This document shows, piece after piece, positions 13,201 to 22,800 of a DNA stretch of 64,000 nucleotides. The stretch lies in the NCBI GenBank assembly GCA_963970005.1, contig CAXAMN010008446.1:655833-719832 (forward strand), given 5' to 3'. Each line of letters starts with the position of its first letter. Positions within the stretch are counted from its first letter, which is position 1. The notes under the pieces were generated by a model that was given only the letters and a program-made list of their open reading frames with translations, was not told the origin of the DNA and searched no databases. This stretch comes from Durusdinium trenchii (lineage: Eukaryota > Sar > Dinophyceae > Suessiales > Symbiodiniaceae). A program made the translations under genes and the position numbers.

Positions 13201-16200
13201 GCAACGGCGCTTGCTGACCATCAGGCCGGTCCATGGACCGCCACTCAGCCAAAGCCGAGTGAGGAACATTCCGTTTTCATTTCCTGTCTTTTCTTCGGAG
13301 CATTTCCTCCCGGCGTCGCTGCTCCAAGGAGCAGGGGACACCAATGGTCCAAGGGAACCACCAGGGCTTCCTGAGCGGGAGCGAGCCGTGGATCCGAGCA
13401 TTCCTGTCTGGGTGGTTCTGGTGTGGTGCACCTAGAGTCAGGGTTGTCCAGCCAGGTCACCCCGAACAGAAGCAGCTGGTTGATCATCCCCTTGATACAT
13501 GATAGCATGATGGCAGCATGGGCCGGGGAGTGTTTGTGATACAAGTGGTAGATGACGTTTACCTACACTCATGCCAAAAGGGTTGTGAGGCACCGTTTGA
13601 CCATAGACTACAGAAAGGTGTTGATCTAAATCTATGACTGTGACTGATTTATGCTGATCGTTTGTGGGGGTGTTGATGTGCACCATCAGTCAAACCCATG
13701 CATATAAATTATATACATAACTATATACACACATAGTATAGATCCATTTGACAAATGTGTTTTTGTGGGTGTGTACATATATCAAAATATCTCAAGCCAC
13801 AGAACCGTGACTGGTGGAAGTCAGTACATGCAAAAGGTCAGTAGACTGTACAGGCTTCAGGTGGAAGTCAAACACTCCACAAGAAGTTGCACTGTTCACT
13901 TGGGTGCTGGCATTGGTCAAACTGAAATTCACGTGTTCCGAACCGTGTGGTTGGTGCTCCTGCTGTGTTCCTTACACGGGTCACGAGCATGTCTGTGTAA
14001 CCAGTCCTAGCTCGGCCAAGGCTCTCGTGCTGATGCACAGACATGTTGATGGTGCCGCAAAGCATCACACCCACAGAGACACGCTTCTGAACCAAGGCCC
14101 AGGGTCTGGAGCAAAGGAAGAACACCGTCGACCTCGGCTCGTCTCGGGTTGAGTGGGGAGGTGAAAGAGGTCTGCGGGTTCAAGAGGAAAGTGATCCCAA
14201 ACACGAATGGGACTGGGACTGTCAGATTTACCGATCAATTGGGGTGGTGGGTTTGAGGGGTCAATGGGGTGGCAGTCCTATGGCAGTCCCATGGAGTGTC
14301 TGGGGATTGAAATTCAAGGCTGAAGTAGGGGAAGAATGAGCTGAGCTAGATCAGTTGGGTGGTGGGCTACACAGGTCATACAGGGTAGGTACAGGTACAG
14401 GTCACGCAGAGTAGGTTTGGGTGCTGTCTCTGGTCACAGGGAAAAACATCAGGCAACCTCCCTTTGTAAGTCAATGTCCTCCACAACCAAAGAAAAAATG
14501 ACCTCTCGCCCGGACACAGGAAAACCGGTAGGTGGTCTGAGGATAGTGGCCTCACAGGAGGATCAACCATGCCCTCACATGCCCTAAGAAGATACTCTCA
14601 ACTACTGGCTGGGACCCTTGGTGGTTGCATTCCAGACCCAAATCCCAGTAGTTGAGGGAATCTAAGCTGAAAATGGAATTGTTACGATAACGAGTTCCAT
14701 AAGTAGGCAAAGAACAATCTCGGAGGGTACACGCCGCACGAGTTAACAATGACCTCACTGAATAGGACTGAACACCACTCCGACATGGAATGGAACTGCT
14801 GGCATTCGTCTCTTTAATAATGGTGAAGTACTTCGAAGCAACAATCCACCTGGTGGATTTGTACGGTGCCCTAACCGGTCCCTGCCAAAGTGCAGGAAGC
14901 CAACCAGCATCAGCGCTTCGCGCAGAGCATTCGGTTGCACTGGACGTAAGACTTCGTTCACAATCATACTGGAGAGGCATCCGATCACCGTGGCCTTACG
15001 GTGAGCTGGCTTTAGATCTGTTTGGCCCTATTGAAAGTATACAGGTTCGGTATGGTTCGGTGCACTGGCATTTTTACGATTAGTACAGCGTGCTAGAAAC
15101 TAAAACGATAAACACTTCAAGCACATAATCCAAACATATATATAGCATCCTTTAATGGTATCTTGGATGGTGGCCCTTTTCCGTGAGGCTTTTATATATA
15201 CTATATATATATACAACTGATAATCAATTATATGACATACCTCACATACCTCTTGAAACTGCTTCACAGCCCACCTGCCACATCTCCCACGCGTGATGAA
15301 GGGTGGCACCTCCAGGCAGATGCGTCGGGTTAGGCGTCGGAAGAAGTGCCTACATGGATTGATTGATTTACCGCTTGACCTGAGAAGAAAAAGAACGCAG
15401 GCAGCAAGTTTACAGCAGATTTATTCAAGTTTGAAGAGCTCAAGCAACCATATGGAAGCAAACTTCGAAGCTCCTGCAATGAACCTTGGCTTTCATGTCG
15501 CACACCAAGCTACGAAGTTGGGAGTGGGACCTCTGCCGCCGCTTACCCGAAAAAAGACACTGCTAGCCATATCCGGCCAGCAAAAGCACCATGAGACCGA
15601 TAACGATTCGATCACATCAAAAGCAATATCAAACCAACTGTAGGGCTCCAACCATATCCTCAAAGATGGTTAGACCCCCTCTGGCACCCACCCTAAGCAC
15701 CTTCGTTTCACGGAGGTTGTTGGAGCCCTAGGGTAAGAAAACCCGCAAAATGATTGGACGCTTTTTTTTCTGTGCTTGTTCCTTGTTTTTAGAGGTCTTC
15801 TGATGATCGCTTGAGTTTGGCCCATGGAGAAACTGTCCAAACTTCCAACGACGTCAACATGTTACAGCACCCTTCTCTACCAAAAGATGCAGAAAGAAAT
15901 GCTGTCATTACATGTCATTACCCTCAACGAAAAGCCCAATGAACCGCACCCAGTTGCTGTATCTTTTTTGTCTTGGAGGCTGCTGTGCTAACATGTGCCA
16001 ACATCTTGCTGCATCCTTGGCCAATCGCCCCCCTCAACCCGCACAGCTGCTGGAACGCAAATCCCGCCATGCTGCACCTAGACTGGGGCCGGAGACACAG
16101 GCCACGGCCAGCACCGGGGCGAAGACGGTGGCGTTCTCCCACTCAGCCTTGTGCACCTGACGGTCGTAGTGACCGCTCAGGCGGTCATCCGAAAGAATCA

Positions 16201-16988
16201 AGAATGGAGGATCGAACTTGAGGGTCTTGAGGCTCGAACTTGGGACAACAACATGCTTTTTGGAAGAAGAACAAGCACATTTAAGAGCTTGCAGGCATCT
16301 CACTGGAGGTGCTGGGGCACAAACACCTCCTGTCCAGTGACACCCTCTTCAGGATCTTCATGTTCATGTCACGCCCTCCTTTTCGTCAGGGGCCTTAGCT
16401 GAATAGCTCGGTCCAATAACAACACCCACCTCCGGCTGCATCGCATAGATCGAAGCCAAAAAGGCTGCAACGGCAGTGCGCAGCGCAAACTCAAACTTCA
16501 TGCCCCAAATGGTCTTCAACCTGCCCATTGCAGTCAGGATGGACGGCAAGGCCTTTCCTCCCTCCACCCACATGGGAGGATGGGAGGTTGGGAGCTTGTT
16601 ACTTGTTACAAGTTGGATCCCAACACACATGTTTGAAAAAAAAACATCTTTAATTTTACACTTCTTCCGCTTCGGGGAACGCCAAACGCCTGCTACACCC
16701 CTAACTGGGGTCCACCGAACAGTTCCAAAGCCATCCGGAGACGGCTCACAGCTCAACGATGTCACTTGGAGAGATGGGAAACTTTCGATTTCCCTTGTGG
16801 CTCCAAAACCCACCAAAAAACAAACACCAATTGGATCCAAAAATGCTCCAAAGGCCTCCCAAGCTCGTAGGCCCCTTGCGTCTCCTCCATCATCTCCGAC
16901 CGGAAGTCTTCCCACTGAGGCCTCCCGTCAAAGGCCGTTTCCGTCGCCAGCCACGTGGCGCTGTTTGTCACGAACATCGCCGGCCAAG
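1152..16988 (-). CDS. gene F: multi-exon FUSC-like membrane protein (span)
   Basis: About twenty minus-strand exons are read from right to left and listed separately. Early exons carry FALRTAVAAFLASIYAM, then ENATVFAPVLAVACVSGPSLGAAW-type sequence (quoted in part below), then TVIGCLSSMIVNEVLRPV. A late exon carries SDLEGSSISTGLGRVIGTLF. This order (an alanine-rich transmembrane start, a helix ending in a P-S-x-G stretch, a conserved G-R-x-x-G-T-x-x-G helix) is typical of the FUSC/ALMT/aromatic-acid-exporter superfamily, which has repeated membrane halves separated by a cytosolic region. The soluble exons between 7 and 10 kb would be that region. A role as an anion or aromatic-acid transporter is inferred from the family only. 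Start and stop codons were not identified, and exons before 16988 may be missing. The two leftmost exons could belong to the next gene. Confidence 0.45.
1821..1897 (-). CDS. exon: FSIYIMVVGTL membrane segment
   Basis: The acceptor CCGTAG precedes 1897 and the donor GTGACC follows 1821. The frame reads VEAGFSIYIMVVGTLESFG, a likely transmembrane helix. It is on the same strand as the FUSC-like exons to the right, but its membership in that gene is inferred. Confidence 0.5.
1898..3290. other. intron or spacer, nothing recognised
   Basis: There is no defensible exon. The stretch ends with a motif GTGCCATCTACTCTGAATCC (near 2870) that recurs near 36.36 kb as GTGCCATCTACGCTCAATCC, so it contains a dispersed repeat fragment. 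Confidence 0.4.
3295..3410 (-). CDS. exon: hydrophobic MVGFIVLEVFHFITW segment of gene F
   Basis: The acceptor GTTGCAG lies just above 3410. The frame reads MVGFIVLEVFHFITWPWK and then a short charged tail. A donor GTCCCG near 3295 is plausible but not certain. It would be a transmembrane helix following the GRVIGT exon. Confidence 0.45.
3686..3749. repeat. short direct repeat
   Basis: The string GCTACGTTCGGGGCTCCTGG occurs twice, 38 bases apart, with divergent sequence between. Confidence 0.85.
4049..4190 (-). CDS. exon: GRVIGTLFGG helix of FUSC-like gene F
   Basis: This is a GC-rich island with the minus-strand frame ASFIFSDLEGSSISTGLGR followed by VIGTLFGGLAES. The pattern S-x-x-x-G-L-x-R-x-x-G-T-x-x-G is the best-known signature of FUSC and ALMT membrane domains. 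The antisense frames lack any such match. Exact ends are uncertain; a donor GTGACAG lies near 4049. Confidence 0.6.
4218..4239. repeat. (TG)n microsatellite
   Basis: A run of TG dinucleotides immediately follows, on the plus strand, the GRVIGT exon; on the minus strand it is just upstream in the intron. Confidence 0.9.
5133..5275 (-). CDS. exon: NALKK..SLGLSGASVVSVV segment of gene F
   Basis: The donor GTGAGAAG starts at 5132. The frame reads a basic lead, then NALKKVISLGLSGASVV, ending GGWIQQL. It fits the start of a second membrane half, one exon before the GRVIGT helix. The plus-strand frame (AETTETTEAPDKPKEITF) is also open, but it does not agree with the strand of its neighbours or with the splice site. 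Confidence 0.5.
5786..5876. repeat. degenerate (CCTT)n tract
   Basis: Pyrimidine-only tetranucleotide tract on the plus strand with interspersed GC bases. Confidence 0.85.
6463..6648. repeat. foldback element with ~50 bp arms
   Basis: The left arm from 6463 (ACTGGTTTCAACCATGAAAT and on to GGGGTTCC) is matched in reverse complement by the right arm ending at 6648 (core ATCCGAAGACCAACCCGAC). A third partial copy of the same arm (ATGAAATCCGAATACCAAAC) lies just left, at about 6402 to 6421. No coding capacity was seen, so this is probably a non-autonomous inverted-repeat element. Confidence 0.85.
7389..7631 (-). CDS. exon: soluble region of gene F
   Basis: The acceptor CAGCTCAG precedes 7631 and the donor GTGGATCC follows 7389, giving 81 codons. 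The frame includes NLTFSFTGGSHKSISATE, then RLRSIRNRGSQFEE, then MACYFAVNELISATVRY. It is helix-rich and polar, as in the cytosolic domain between FUSC halves. FSFTG also occurs in the exon at 8456. Confidence 0.6.
8456..8651 (-). CDS. exon: soluble region of gene F
   Basis: The acceptor CTTCTAG precedes 8651. The frame runs QKKISRDAFGRARHVFSF, then a variable part, then SEELSGRAISMDLLEHLK. Third positions are mostly G or C. A donor GTCCTGC at 8455 is possible. No family was recognised for it alone. Confidence 0.55.
8857..8930. repeat. minisatellite, ~25 to 30 bp unit
   Basis: Three degenerate units of the type GGTGTCCTGACTCTGTCGT follow one another. Confidence 0.8.
9571..9640 (-). CDS. short exon, gene F
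   Basis: The frame reads TEMKFREATEESWKKSMK, with a possible AG|GC-type donor at its left end. It is a charged helix. It is short and only moderately certain. Confidence 0.35.
9664..9850 (-). CDS. exon, gene F
   Basis: The frame reads MNFSMGIEEHLQLHGELR, then SLFRHFAPLPHRPDRIDTL. Its composition is protein-like and it is on the same strand as its neighbours. Ends are approximate. Confidence 0.45.
10081..10230 (-). CDS. exon: EIVVELLLGIT segment, gene F
   Basis: The donor GTGCCACGG starts at 10080. The frame reads FAERTKQGEIVVELLLGIT, preceded by a serine/threonine-rich stretch. It may be a membrane-proximal helix. Confidence 0.45.
10507..10604 (-). CDS. exon: LSLAVKFFDAQLL..DWW segment, gene F
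   Basis: The acceptor CCCCAG precedes 10604 and the donor GTTCGA follows 10507. The frame reads TWTQLSLAVKFFDAQLL, then RPDWWLWGAVFFSR, a likely membrane segment. Confidence 0.5.
10629..10760 (-). CDS. exon: ATFIYMLFDAAFLAARF segment, gene F
   Basis: The donor GTGAGGC starts at 10628. The frame ends QQATFIYMLFDAAFLAARF and is hydrophobic. The exon start is not fixed; several AG candidates lie at 10720 to 10745. Confidence 0.5.
11392..11520 (-). CDS. exon, gene F
   Basis: The frame reads DRSQLSPGRLETFRDNQLKM, then KSLLPLGISHGR, with donor GTGTGTG following. No family recognised. Confidence 0.45.
11595..11712 (-). CDS. exon, gene F
   Basis: The frame reads LVGHQVLVEHYTAFFSKSR, then an alanine/arginine-rich end next to a GTGAGG donor. 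Third positions are strongly G or C. Confidence 0.45.
12672..12830 (-). CDS. exon: GVLCAVLAMVLPPWFACK segment, gene F
   Basis: The minus frame gives a hydrophobic helix GVLCAVLAMVLPPWFACK followed by ELRQRLAFQATRDLPLA. A GTAAGG site inside it could be the true donor, which would leave only the helix in the mRNA. Confidence 0.45.
13432..13562 (-). CDS. exon: HAAIMLSCIKGMINQLLL segment, gene F
   Basis: The acceptor GTGTAG precedes 13562 and the donor GTGCACC follows 13432. The frame reads NVIYHLYHKHSP, then AHAAIMLSCIKGMINQLLLF, ending LDNPDSR. It is a probable transmembrane helix pair. Confidence 0.55.
14232..14306. repeat. family 2 hairpin element, partial
   Basis: This copy has the GGGGTGGTGGGTTTGAGGGG centre and the right end CCATGGAGTGTCTGGGG shared by the other family 2 copies. 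Confidence 0.75.
14875..14994 (-). CDS. exon: TVIGCLSSMIVNEVLRPV helix of FUSC-like gene F
   Basis: The acceptor GTAAG|G precedes 14994 and the donor GTTAGG follows 14875, giving 40 codons in phase 0. The frame reads TVIGCLSSMIVNEVLRPV, then QPNALREALMLVGFLHFG. A glycine-initiated helix ending in a V-N-x-x-x-x-P step and an amphipathic L-R-E-A helix is usual at the end of an FUSC membrane half. Confidence 0.6.
15250..15349 (-). CDS. exon with clean GTATGTG donor, gene F
   Basis: The acceptor CATGTAG precedes 15349 and the donor GTATGTGAGG follows 15250. The frame reads HFFRRLTRRICLEVPPF, then ITRGRCGRWAVKQFQE. It is basic and amphipathic. Confidence 0.6.
16039..16156 (-). CDS. exon: FUSC-like helix ending in SGPSLGAAW
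   Basis: The acceptor CGTCAG precedes 16156. The frame reads HKAEWENATVFAPVLAVA, then CVSGPSLGAAW. FUSC proteins have a W-A-x-x-T-V helix ending P-S-x-G at this place, directly after the A-L-R-T-A helix. Confidence 0.6.
16394..16552 (-). CDS. exon: FALRTAVAAFLASIYAM, first FUSC-like helix
   Basis: The frame reads ALPSILTAMGRLKTIWG, then MKFEFALRTAVAAFLASIY. The alanine-rich helix after an L-R-T-A motif is the classical start of the FUSC membrane domain. Two donors are possible. GTGTTG at 16425 would truncate it; a GC donor (AAG|GCCCC) at 16393 keeps phase with the next exon, which is why I use 16394. Confidence 0.6.
16828..16988 (-). CDS. exon upstream of FUSC domain, gene F
   Basis: The acceptor CAGCAG precedes 16988 and the donor GTGTTTG follows 16828. 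The frame reads MFVTNSATWLATETAFDG, then RPQWEDFRSEMMEETQGAYE. It is the first firmly bounded exon of this gene. A 322-residue plus-strand frame crosses it and is judged an antisense shadow. Confidence 0.6.
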
Positions 16989-17149
16989 CTGCTGGTGAAG
17001 TTGGCTTCCCCAAGTCAGGTTAGGGATGGTTACTTGGATTTGCTGTCCAGCAACCAGGACGCAACTTTCCATCATATTCCAGAGGTTTGGGGATTCCACC
17101 ACGCGAAAATAACCAATCACCTTAAGGGGATGGGTCAAAACCTCGCAAG

Positions 17150-17420
17150 AAAGCTGAGCCGCACCGACCCCGCACTCCAGATGCGGGGCACGGGCCCGCC
17201 CTTCGACCTCGTAGCGCTGGGACCTGGTCATCCACCCGTGGCGCCGGTGCTGCCTGGATTGAGTGGAGTTGACTTTGGTGATCGCCTTACCCAGCTGCAT
17301 GCTTTGGGTGAGCTCCTAAGTGCCACTGTTTGGGCGCACCAAAACACCCGGCAAAAAGCCGCGCCACAGACGGGCTCTAGAATCTGCGAGCGAATTCTGC
17401 AGCGCGAGTCTGCATGTCTT
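17150..17420 (-). other. GC-rich island, coding strand ambiguous
   Basis: Both the plus frame (LARKLSRTDPALQMRGTG) and the minus frame (QRYEVEGRARAPHLECG) are open with biased third positions. Minus is preferred from context. It could hold an upstream exon of gene F. Confidence 0.25.
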
Positions 17421-18460
17421 GGTTGGAAAAGGGCGCTTTTGTAGGCGAGCAGCTGGAAGACTAGAAACATATAGAAACGCAACTTTTCTTTGTTTTACTG
17501 CTCATCACGTTTTTGAATGGGGAGTTGCTTCAGCCTCGCCTATATAATCCGTTCCCCGCTAGAACAACAAGCAATCAACACAAACAAACACAACGGGGGG
17601 CCTTCTGTGGCGACAAAGAAGTCGAATCGAAGTCCGTACAAACCTGCCATGACACCGATCCAGCAAACCAGAAATCCAGCCAAAGAATGAATCAACCCCC
17701 CATGACCCATAAATCACTAAAGCCCAAACCAAACTCGTTCAGAGTCCGAATTCGATATAGGGGCAATGGGTGTTTCAAGGTCAGGAGGGGACTGAGACGA
17801 CTGAGTTGAGCCAGTTCAACCCAACAAACATCAACTGTCCAATACTGTCCACCTGCGCAATACCGGCACCACCGGCACGAGACGGAACGAACGGGCGAGG
17901 CCACTGGCCAAGGCTCATCCAGCGTGGGCAAGGTGGTGTGGTTCCGATGCCAATGAGTGTCCATCGTTGTTCTCTCGCGCACTGCGACTCAGGCGATCCG
18001 TGGAGCTTCACAGCTGCGAGGCGCGAAACGAAACTCGGCCGGCGAACTGCCTGCTGCTCTGACCGTGTTTTTTGTCTGAATATTTGTGCTGGCCGCGAGT
18101 TGGGGTGTCCAATCAAAAGCACCCATAGATCATCTTGCTTTTTGCATTGTGGACCTAGGACTCCAGGACAGTCCGTTTTGGCTTACAAAATGAAAAGGCG
18201 CGCTACTTATTTGTAGACCACTTTTTTGACTACAAAATGAATGGTCCACGACAAAGTGTCGAGTGCTGATTTCTTAACCAAATGACCGGCTCCATTGGCA
18301 ACAAGTGGGAAGTAAGACATGTTTTTTGGCCAGCAATGAACACCCAAATTCCCCTACAAAATAGTCCAAAATAAATTGCTTACCAAATGGCTACCTATGG
18401 CTCTTTAAAATTGATACTAGGATACCACATTTTGTAAGGTTTGATTTTGAAATAACATAC

Positions 18461-18555
18461 CCTAGGGCTCCAGTCGTACCTCCTTAGAAGGTATGACTGG
18501 ACCCTCTAAACCCACCCCAAACGCCTTCTAAGAAGGTCCGACTGGAGCCCTAGGG
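18461..18555. repeat. family 1 element
   Basis: Both ends carry CCCTAGGGCTCCAGTC-type sequence in inverted orientation, around a centre with CCACCCCAAACGCCTTCT. It is one of the most complete copies. Confidence 0.85.
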
Positions 18556-18644
18556 ATAATATCATTTCCATGCAAACGAACAACAACTCAAACAGTTCCA
18601 ATCCAAGACGGCGGATTCCAGCGGATTCCTGAAATACCACAAAA

Positions 18645-19022
18645 GCGCATGTCGCACTTTCGCATGTCTGCGAGTCTGCCAGCAACTTGGGGACCAAACA
18701 CCACCCCGAGCTCTGTGACTCCTGGTACCATGTCTTTCAAACGGCTGGGTGTTTCTGGGAGAAAACAACGGTCCCCAACGGACCCGCCGGTCGAACCACT
18801 CCACCGCCGGCCCCCGTGGCCCGCACCGGGAGCTGGGGCGCGGATGCCGGCCATGGACTCCCAGGGTTTGTGTTTGCTGTTGATGTTTCTCTTACTTGTT
18901 TGTTGTTGACGTTGCTGATGTTGCTGTTGATGTTGCTGCTGCTGGTGTTGCGGTTGTGGAGGTTGTTGTGGTTGTTGCTGCTGCTGCTGCTGACCCTCCA
19001 AAATACATTTGAATAATGACAT
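18645..19022 (-). CDS. candidate exon with glutamine-rich tract
   Basis: The minus frame opens with MSLFKCILEG, then about seven glutamines and a Q/H/P-rich stretch encoded by GTT-GCT-like repeats, then a low-complexity link and LKDMVPGVTELGVVFGPQ. The second part looks like ordinary protein; the first may be a transcribed microsatellite. It could be the 5' part of gene F or the end of a separate gene. Confidence 0.3.
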
Positions 19023-19194
19023 GACGTGACATGACCTTATAAAACATGGTGCTTGTACTCAATGTCCGAAGTATGTTCTGGCTGATGGTTTAGCCTATAT
19101 AAGTTAAGGTTGAACGGTTGAACATCAAACTATCCGAAACCACCACCTGTGGTATTTTGGGGGGGTTGGTTTGGTTTAGCCTGGAGCCTCAAGC

Positions 19195-19340
19195 GGGATG
19201 TCATCAACTCCTCCACTCGAAAGGTGTGGCGGGGTGAGCCTGACTCGGCTCGTGACACCTGACTCGCAGGGGTCCATGATCTCACGCTCTTCTTACCGCT
19301 GCCGACGGGGCCAAGGGCATCGCTACTAGGACGGATCAAG
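19195..19340 (-). CDS. candidate exon
   Basis: The minus frame reads SDALGPVGSGKKSVRSWT, then SGSPRHTFRVEELMTSRLR. It is polar and G/C-biased at third positions. Splice sites were not fixed. Confidence 0.3.
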
Positions 19341-19464
19341 CTGCTGAAACAAGGAGATCAAGCCGTTCTTGAACTCTCCAAAATCAATCAATCCAGGTGA
19401 GCGCCCTAAACGCATTGGAGATCTTAACGGCCCACACCTTCATTGCATATTATCTAGGTCGACC

Positions 19465-19620
19465 ATGAATTGCAGAGTAGATGGCACAAACATGCACCAA
19501 CCCTGCTCCATGTGTTGATGGGGATCCGTGCCCAGCCCTATATAGGTAAACTAAACAGATAGGCCTTGGGCTCTTGTTTGTAACGGTATGTGCCATCTAG
19601 ACTACTCGCAGTTATAGTGG
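19465..19620. repeat. inverted repeat, long loop
   Basis: The arm GAGTAGATGGCACA near 19475 is matched in reverse complement by TGTGCCATCTAGACTAC near 19590. Related single arms (TGTGCCATCTAC) lie near 2870 and 36.36 kb. Confidence 0.6.
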
Positions 19621-19639
19621 GTTATAATAAAAATAACAA

Positions 19640-21640
19640 AAGGATATGATAATTCTATAATATATTCCATGTCGCCCTCAGGTAACTCTGTCCCAGTGGT
19701 GAGAAAGGCCAGACACTGGCAAGCATGATTCATCACACTGGACAAACTGCTAGTCACGCATCACGATGCATAGACCTCGGGAAAAACCGTAACATGCTGA
19801 TCGCCCAGGCCGCTGCACACCCCGGCAACTCTTCGCAAGCGCCCATCGGATGTGTCCAAACAATGTCGGACCAGCTGCCATGTGCAGTCAAGCCGACCGA
19901 CCGCACACACGGTGCCAATGTTTCGACCGATTCAATGTCCAATGGCGATGCGCTGTCGAACTTATGCAGAAGATTGAAGATAAAAATGGACCGTGAATAG
20001 TGTTTTTGTCCAAAAAGCATCAAAAAGCAATAAATACATGAACCCACATTCAGATATTATGTCGTTTCTGGACCCTGATTTTCAGCTGCTTCCAAACCTT
20101 GATAATGGACTTTCACCAGATCCATGGAGTTGTATAGGTGGCTTTGCATTTCTCATACCCCGACTTCCTCCATTCCGCATCCCAAAAAGACAAAACCGAC
20201 ATGGAACATCATGGACCTTACGTCACCGTTTTTGGAAGAAGAATCCTTCCGTGAATCCGTTCGGGGATGGGGAAACATGATGGCTTACAAATGCTTGCAG
20301 CATGCACTCCAACTAAGCATCGTTGAGTCAGGGGAAATCTCTCGAGTGTCACCTTAGTGTCAAACCATTGCTGGCAGTAAGGTGTGAGAATTTGGGATAC
20401 GTTGGCTGCACCAAAGCCTTTGGACCAAGAGAACCCTGCGCAGTGATGCACCCCGCGCATTCCACGAAGCCCAAGAAGGTATACTCAGGAGCGGTTCGGC
20501 TTCTTCTTGCTGCTGATCTTTGATTGAGGAAACAGACTGGGCCTCCCAACGGCCAAGAGTGTATGCGAAGGCGTGGAAGCTAATGTAACTTGAAGCCCGC
20601 TGGGGTCAACAAAAGCTACGGCAAAGACGATTGCGTCACCAGACAAAATCAAAGAGTCAACGAAGCCTGGCCTCTAGCTTACCGTAAACTTGTATTGGCG
20701 ATTCTGGATGCCCTAGATATTCACTCACTATGCATCCCGGGGAATTCTAGTCAAAAATTACTGCTCCCCTCTCGCCTCTCCCCCTCCCAGCAATTCTACC
20801 TTCGGTCAATGAAAACTGTGGCACTCGTCCACCTTGGTAGGTGGCATGGAAGAAGGCGGTTGTATTCCGCTTGGTAGTGCAAACCCCCTAGATGGGGAGG
20901 ACCACATCCACATGATCAAGTTCTGTAGTTGTTGAACATGCGACCAGCTGTAGTTGTCGCTGGTGCGGCGCAGAACGAACAAGACACCAAACAAAACCCT
21001 CCTGCTCCCTTGGTGAATCATGGACGCATTTGTCACAAGAATTTTGTGAATGATCCAATTCCAAAATCAATAATAAGGGAGTTGAAAATCACTTGCCGGA
21101 TCTTAGAAGTCTTCAATGTTGGATAATTACCTCAGCCCAGGCCACCATAAGAGTCTATTCTTGTCCTTTGACCGGGAGATCAAGTTGAGGGGTCTGCTTT
21201 TAAACTCTTTCAAGTAAAGATTTCACATTTCAACTCACTTCTCCCTCCACCGCCCTTGCTGTTCGCCTGTACCAGTAGTAGCTCTTTTCTTTCAAGAAAT
21301 TCTTCCTGAGCTCCGGCATGTGTTCTGAGCACCGAAGATATGGGTGTAAATGATGGCTGAGAACCCAAGACATCATCCAAGAAAAACCACGAACTTGGAC
21401 GGTTGGACTCCAATATCGAGGTGAGGAAAGGGCAGGGAGGCAGGGAGACATGGGAGACAGCAACTCCAACCGAGTTGCAAAAGACGTTGTAGTATTGTAG
21501 TTGTATACTTCATGTTCTCGAAAACAAGTGCACTCCCTGAAACAACTCATAACAATTGGCCATGTGGATGGCATGCCCGAGAAAAGGATGACAAACCCCA
21601 ATAATACCAAGCAAGTGGTTTTTCCTGCACTTCCCATGTT
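19640..21640. other. no gene recognised
   Basis: About 2 kb of near-neutral DNA without a defensible exon. Short open frames exist on both strands but show no codon bias or motif. Confidence 0.4.
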
Positions 21641-21689
21641 GGTGACTTGGAGTGTACCTCGCTTTTTCTGTAGGTGGCTGGGAATTTGT

Positions 21690-21815
21690 TGGGAGGGCTC
21701 ACGTTCCATCGATGCAATAGGCCCGGCGCCCAAAGCATCGATCATCATTTCCGCGCAAAACGCGCTAGGCGCCCTGACCTTGCTCCTTTCGGTTCCCGTG
21801 GTGGAAAATCCATAG
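21690..21815. other. possible exon, strand unclear
   Basis: The plus frame (ASIIISAQNALGALTLLLSV) looks like a membrane helix, while the minus frame is a polar MMIDALGAGPIASMERE. Only the minus reading agrees with the array direction, so I leave it open. Confidence 0.2.
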
Positions 21816-22034
21816 CTCAACAACATGGAAAAAAGCATGACATGGCCAGTCCAAAAGTCGATGTTGTTCGAAAGCAGCATCTTCCATGTCAAAAGAGAAC
21901 AAAAGCCCTCACTCGCTCAAATAAGCGAGTCTCGGATAGGTCTTCACATACTCGGCGTCCGGCGCATACCTCAGCCCACCGAGGTATGAAAAGCGCGAAG
22001 TCCCGGAGCACGGAGGGGGGGGGAAGTGACGTAG

Positions 22035-22131
22035 CCAAACACGACTAATGGGACTGCCATACATGCCATACATGTATGCTCCCTGGCACCACCCCATAAA
22101 GAAAAATATGGCATACAAGGAGTGCTTGGGA
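22035..22131. repeat. family 2 hairpin element
   Basis: It has an AATGGGACTGCCATACATGC left end, a CTGGCACCACCCCA centre, and a TATGGCATACAAGGAGTGCT right end. Confidence 0.8.
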
Positions 22132-22595
22132 TATGATAACAATTGATAACATGTAAAAGGCACATTGAGGCGCCGTCCAAATCCAGGACTGGTGCACTAG
22201 GTGGAAGTGATGCCTTTCTTTTTGGGGGTCCGGTAGGGGCCCTATGATAATCCCTATTGCTTTACATGAGTATTGAAAAAAATCAACATGCGTGCTGAGG
22301 GGGTCTCCAGGTGCAACTCGGAGGGTGAAATGTGCTATATATGTCGTATTTTGAACACACACGCTTCACTAAGCCTATGGCCGATGCAACAAGTCGACGT
22401 TTACGCATCTGCGAGGAACCTGAAAGGAATCTGAAGTGTCGAAAGCCAATACCTGCTATAGCTCCTAAATGCCCCAAATGGATCATATAGAAACCGTTTT
22501 CTCAACACATCTCAGCACAATTCCCGTCTGCTCCCTCTCTCTCTCTCTGAGCTCTCTTTTGGCCTAAGGTGCTTCCGTCGGATTTTGCCAAACAC

Positions 22596-22800
22596 ACGGT
22601 TCACCACGAGCTTTTCATCTAAAGCTTCGGTGTATTCCTCACTGGGTTTGAGATAGTCGTAGGTCTCCTGTGGCTCCGTGGTGAGTTCGGATGCATTCGA
22701 TGTCTCCAAAGACTTGGAAAACAACCCTTGGTCGACCGAGCCTGTGGGCTGTGAACATGTGGGCTGGCACATGCCAATGTCATTGGCCCAATTGCCTTGG
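22596..22800 (-). CDS. exon of gene E
   Basis: The donor GTGTTTGG starts at 22595. The frame reads GSVDQGLFSKSLETSNASE, then TYDYLKPSEEYTEALDEK. It is acidic and polar, probably a linker. If the donor is not used, the frame continues through VFGKIRRKHLRPKE to a CT microsatellite. Confidence 0.5.

Noticed and set aside
16476-17444. Longest open frame in the window, 322 residues, plus strand
   Set aside because: It runs antisense to minus-strand exons with splice sites and FUSC-like motifs (16394-16552, 16828-16988); G/C-rich codon bias keeps the opposite frame open.
21230-21892. 220-residue minus-strand frame
   Set aside because: Mixed composition with no codon bias over most of its length; only a short part near 21.7 kb might be an exon.
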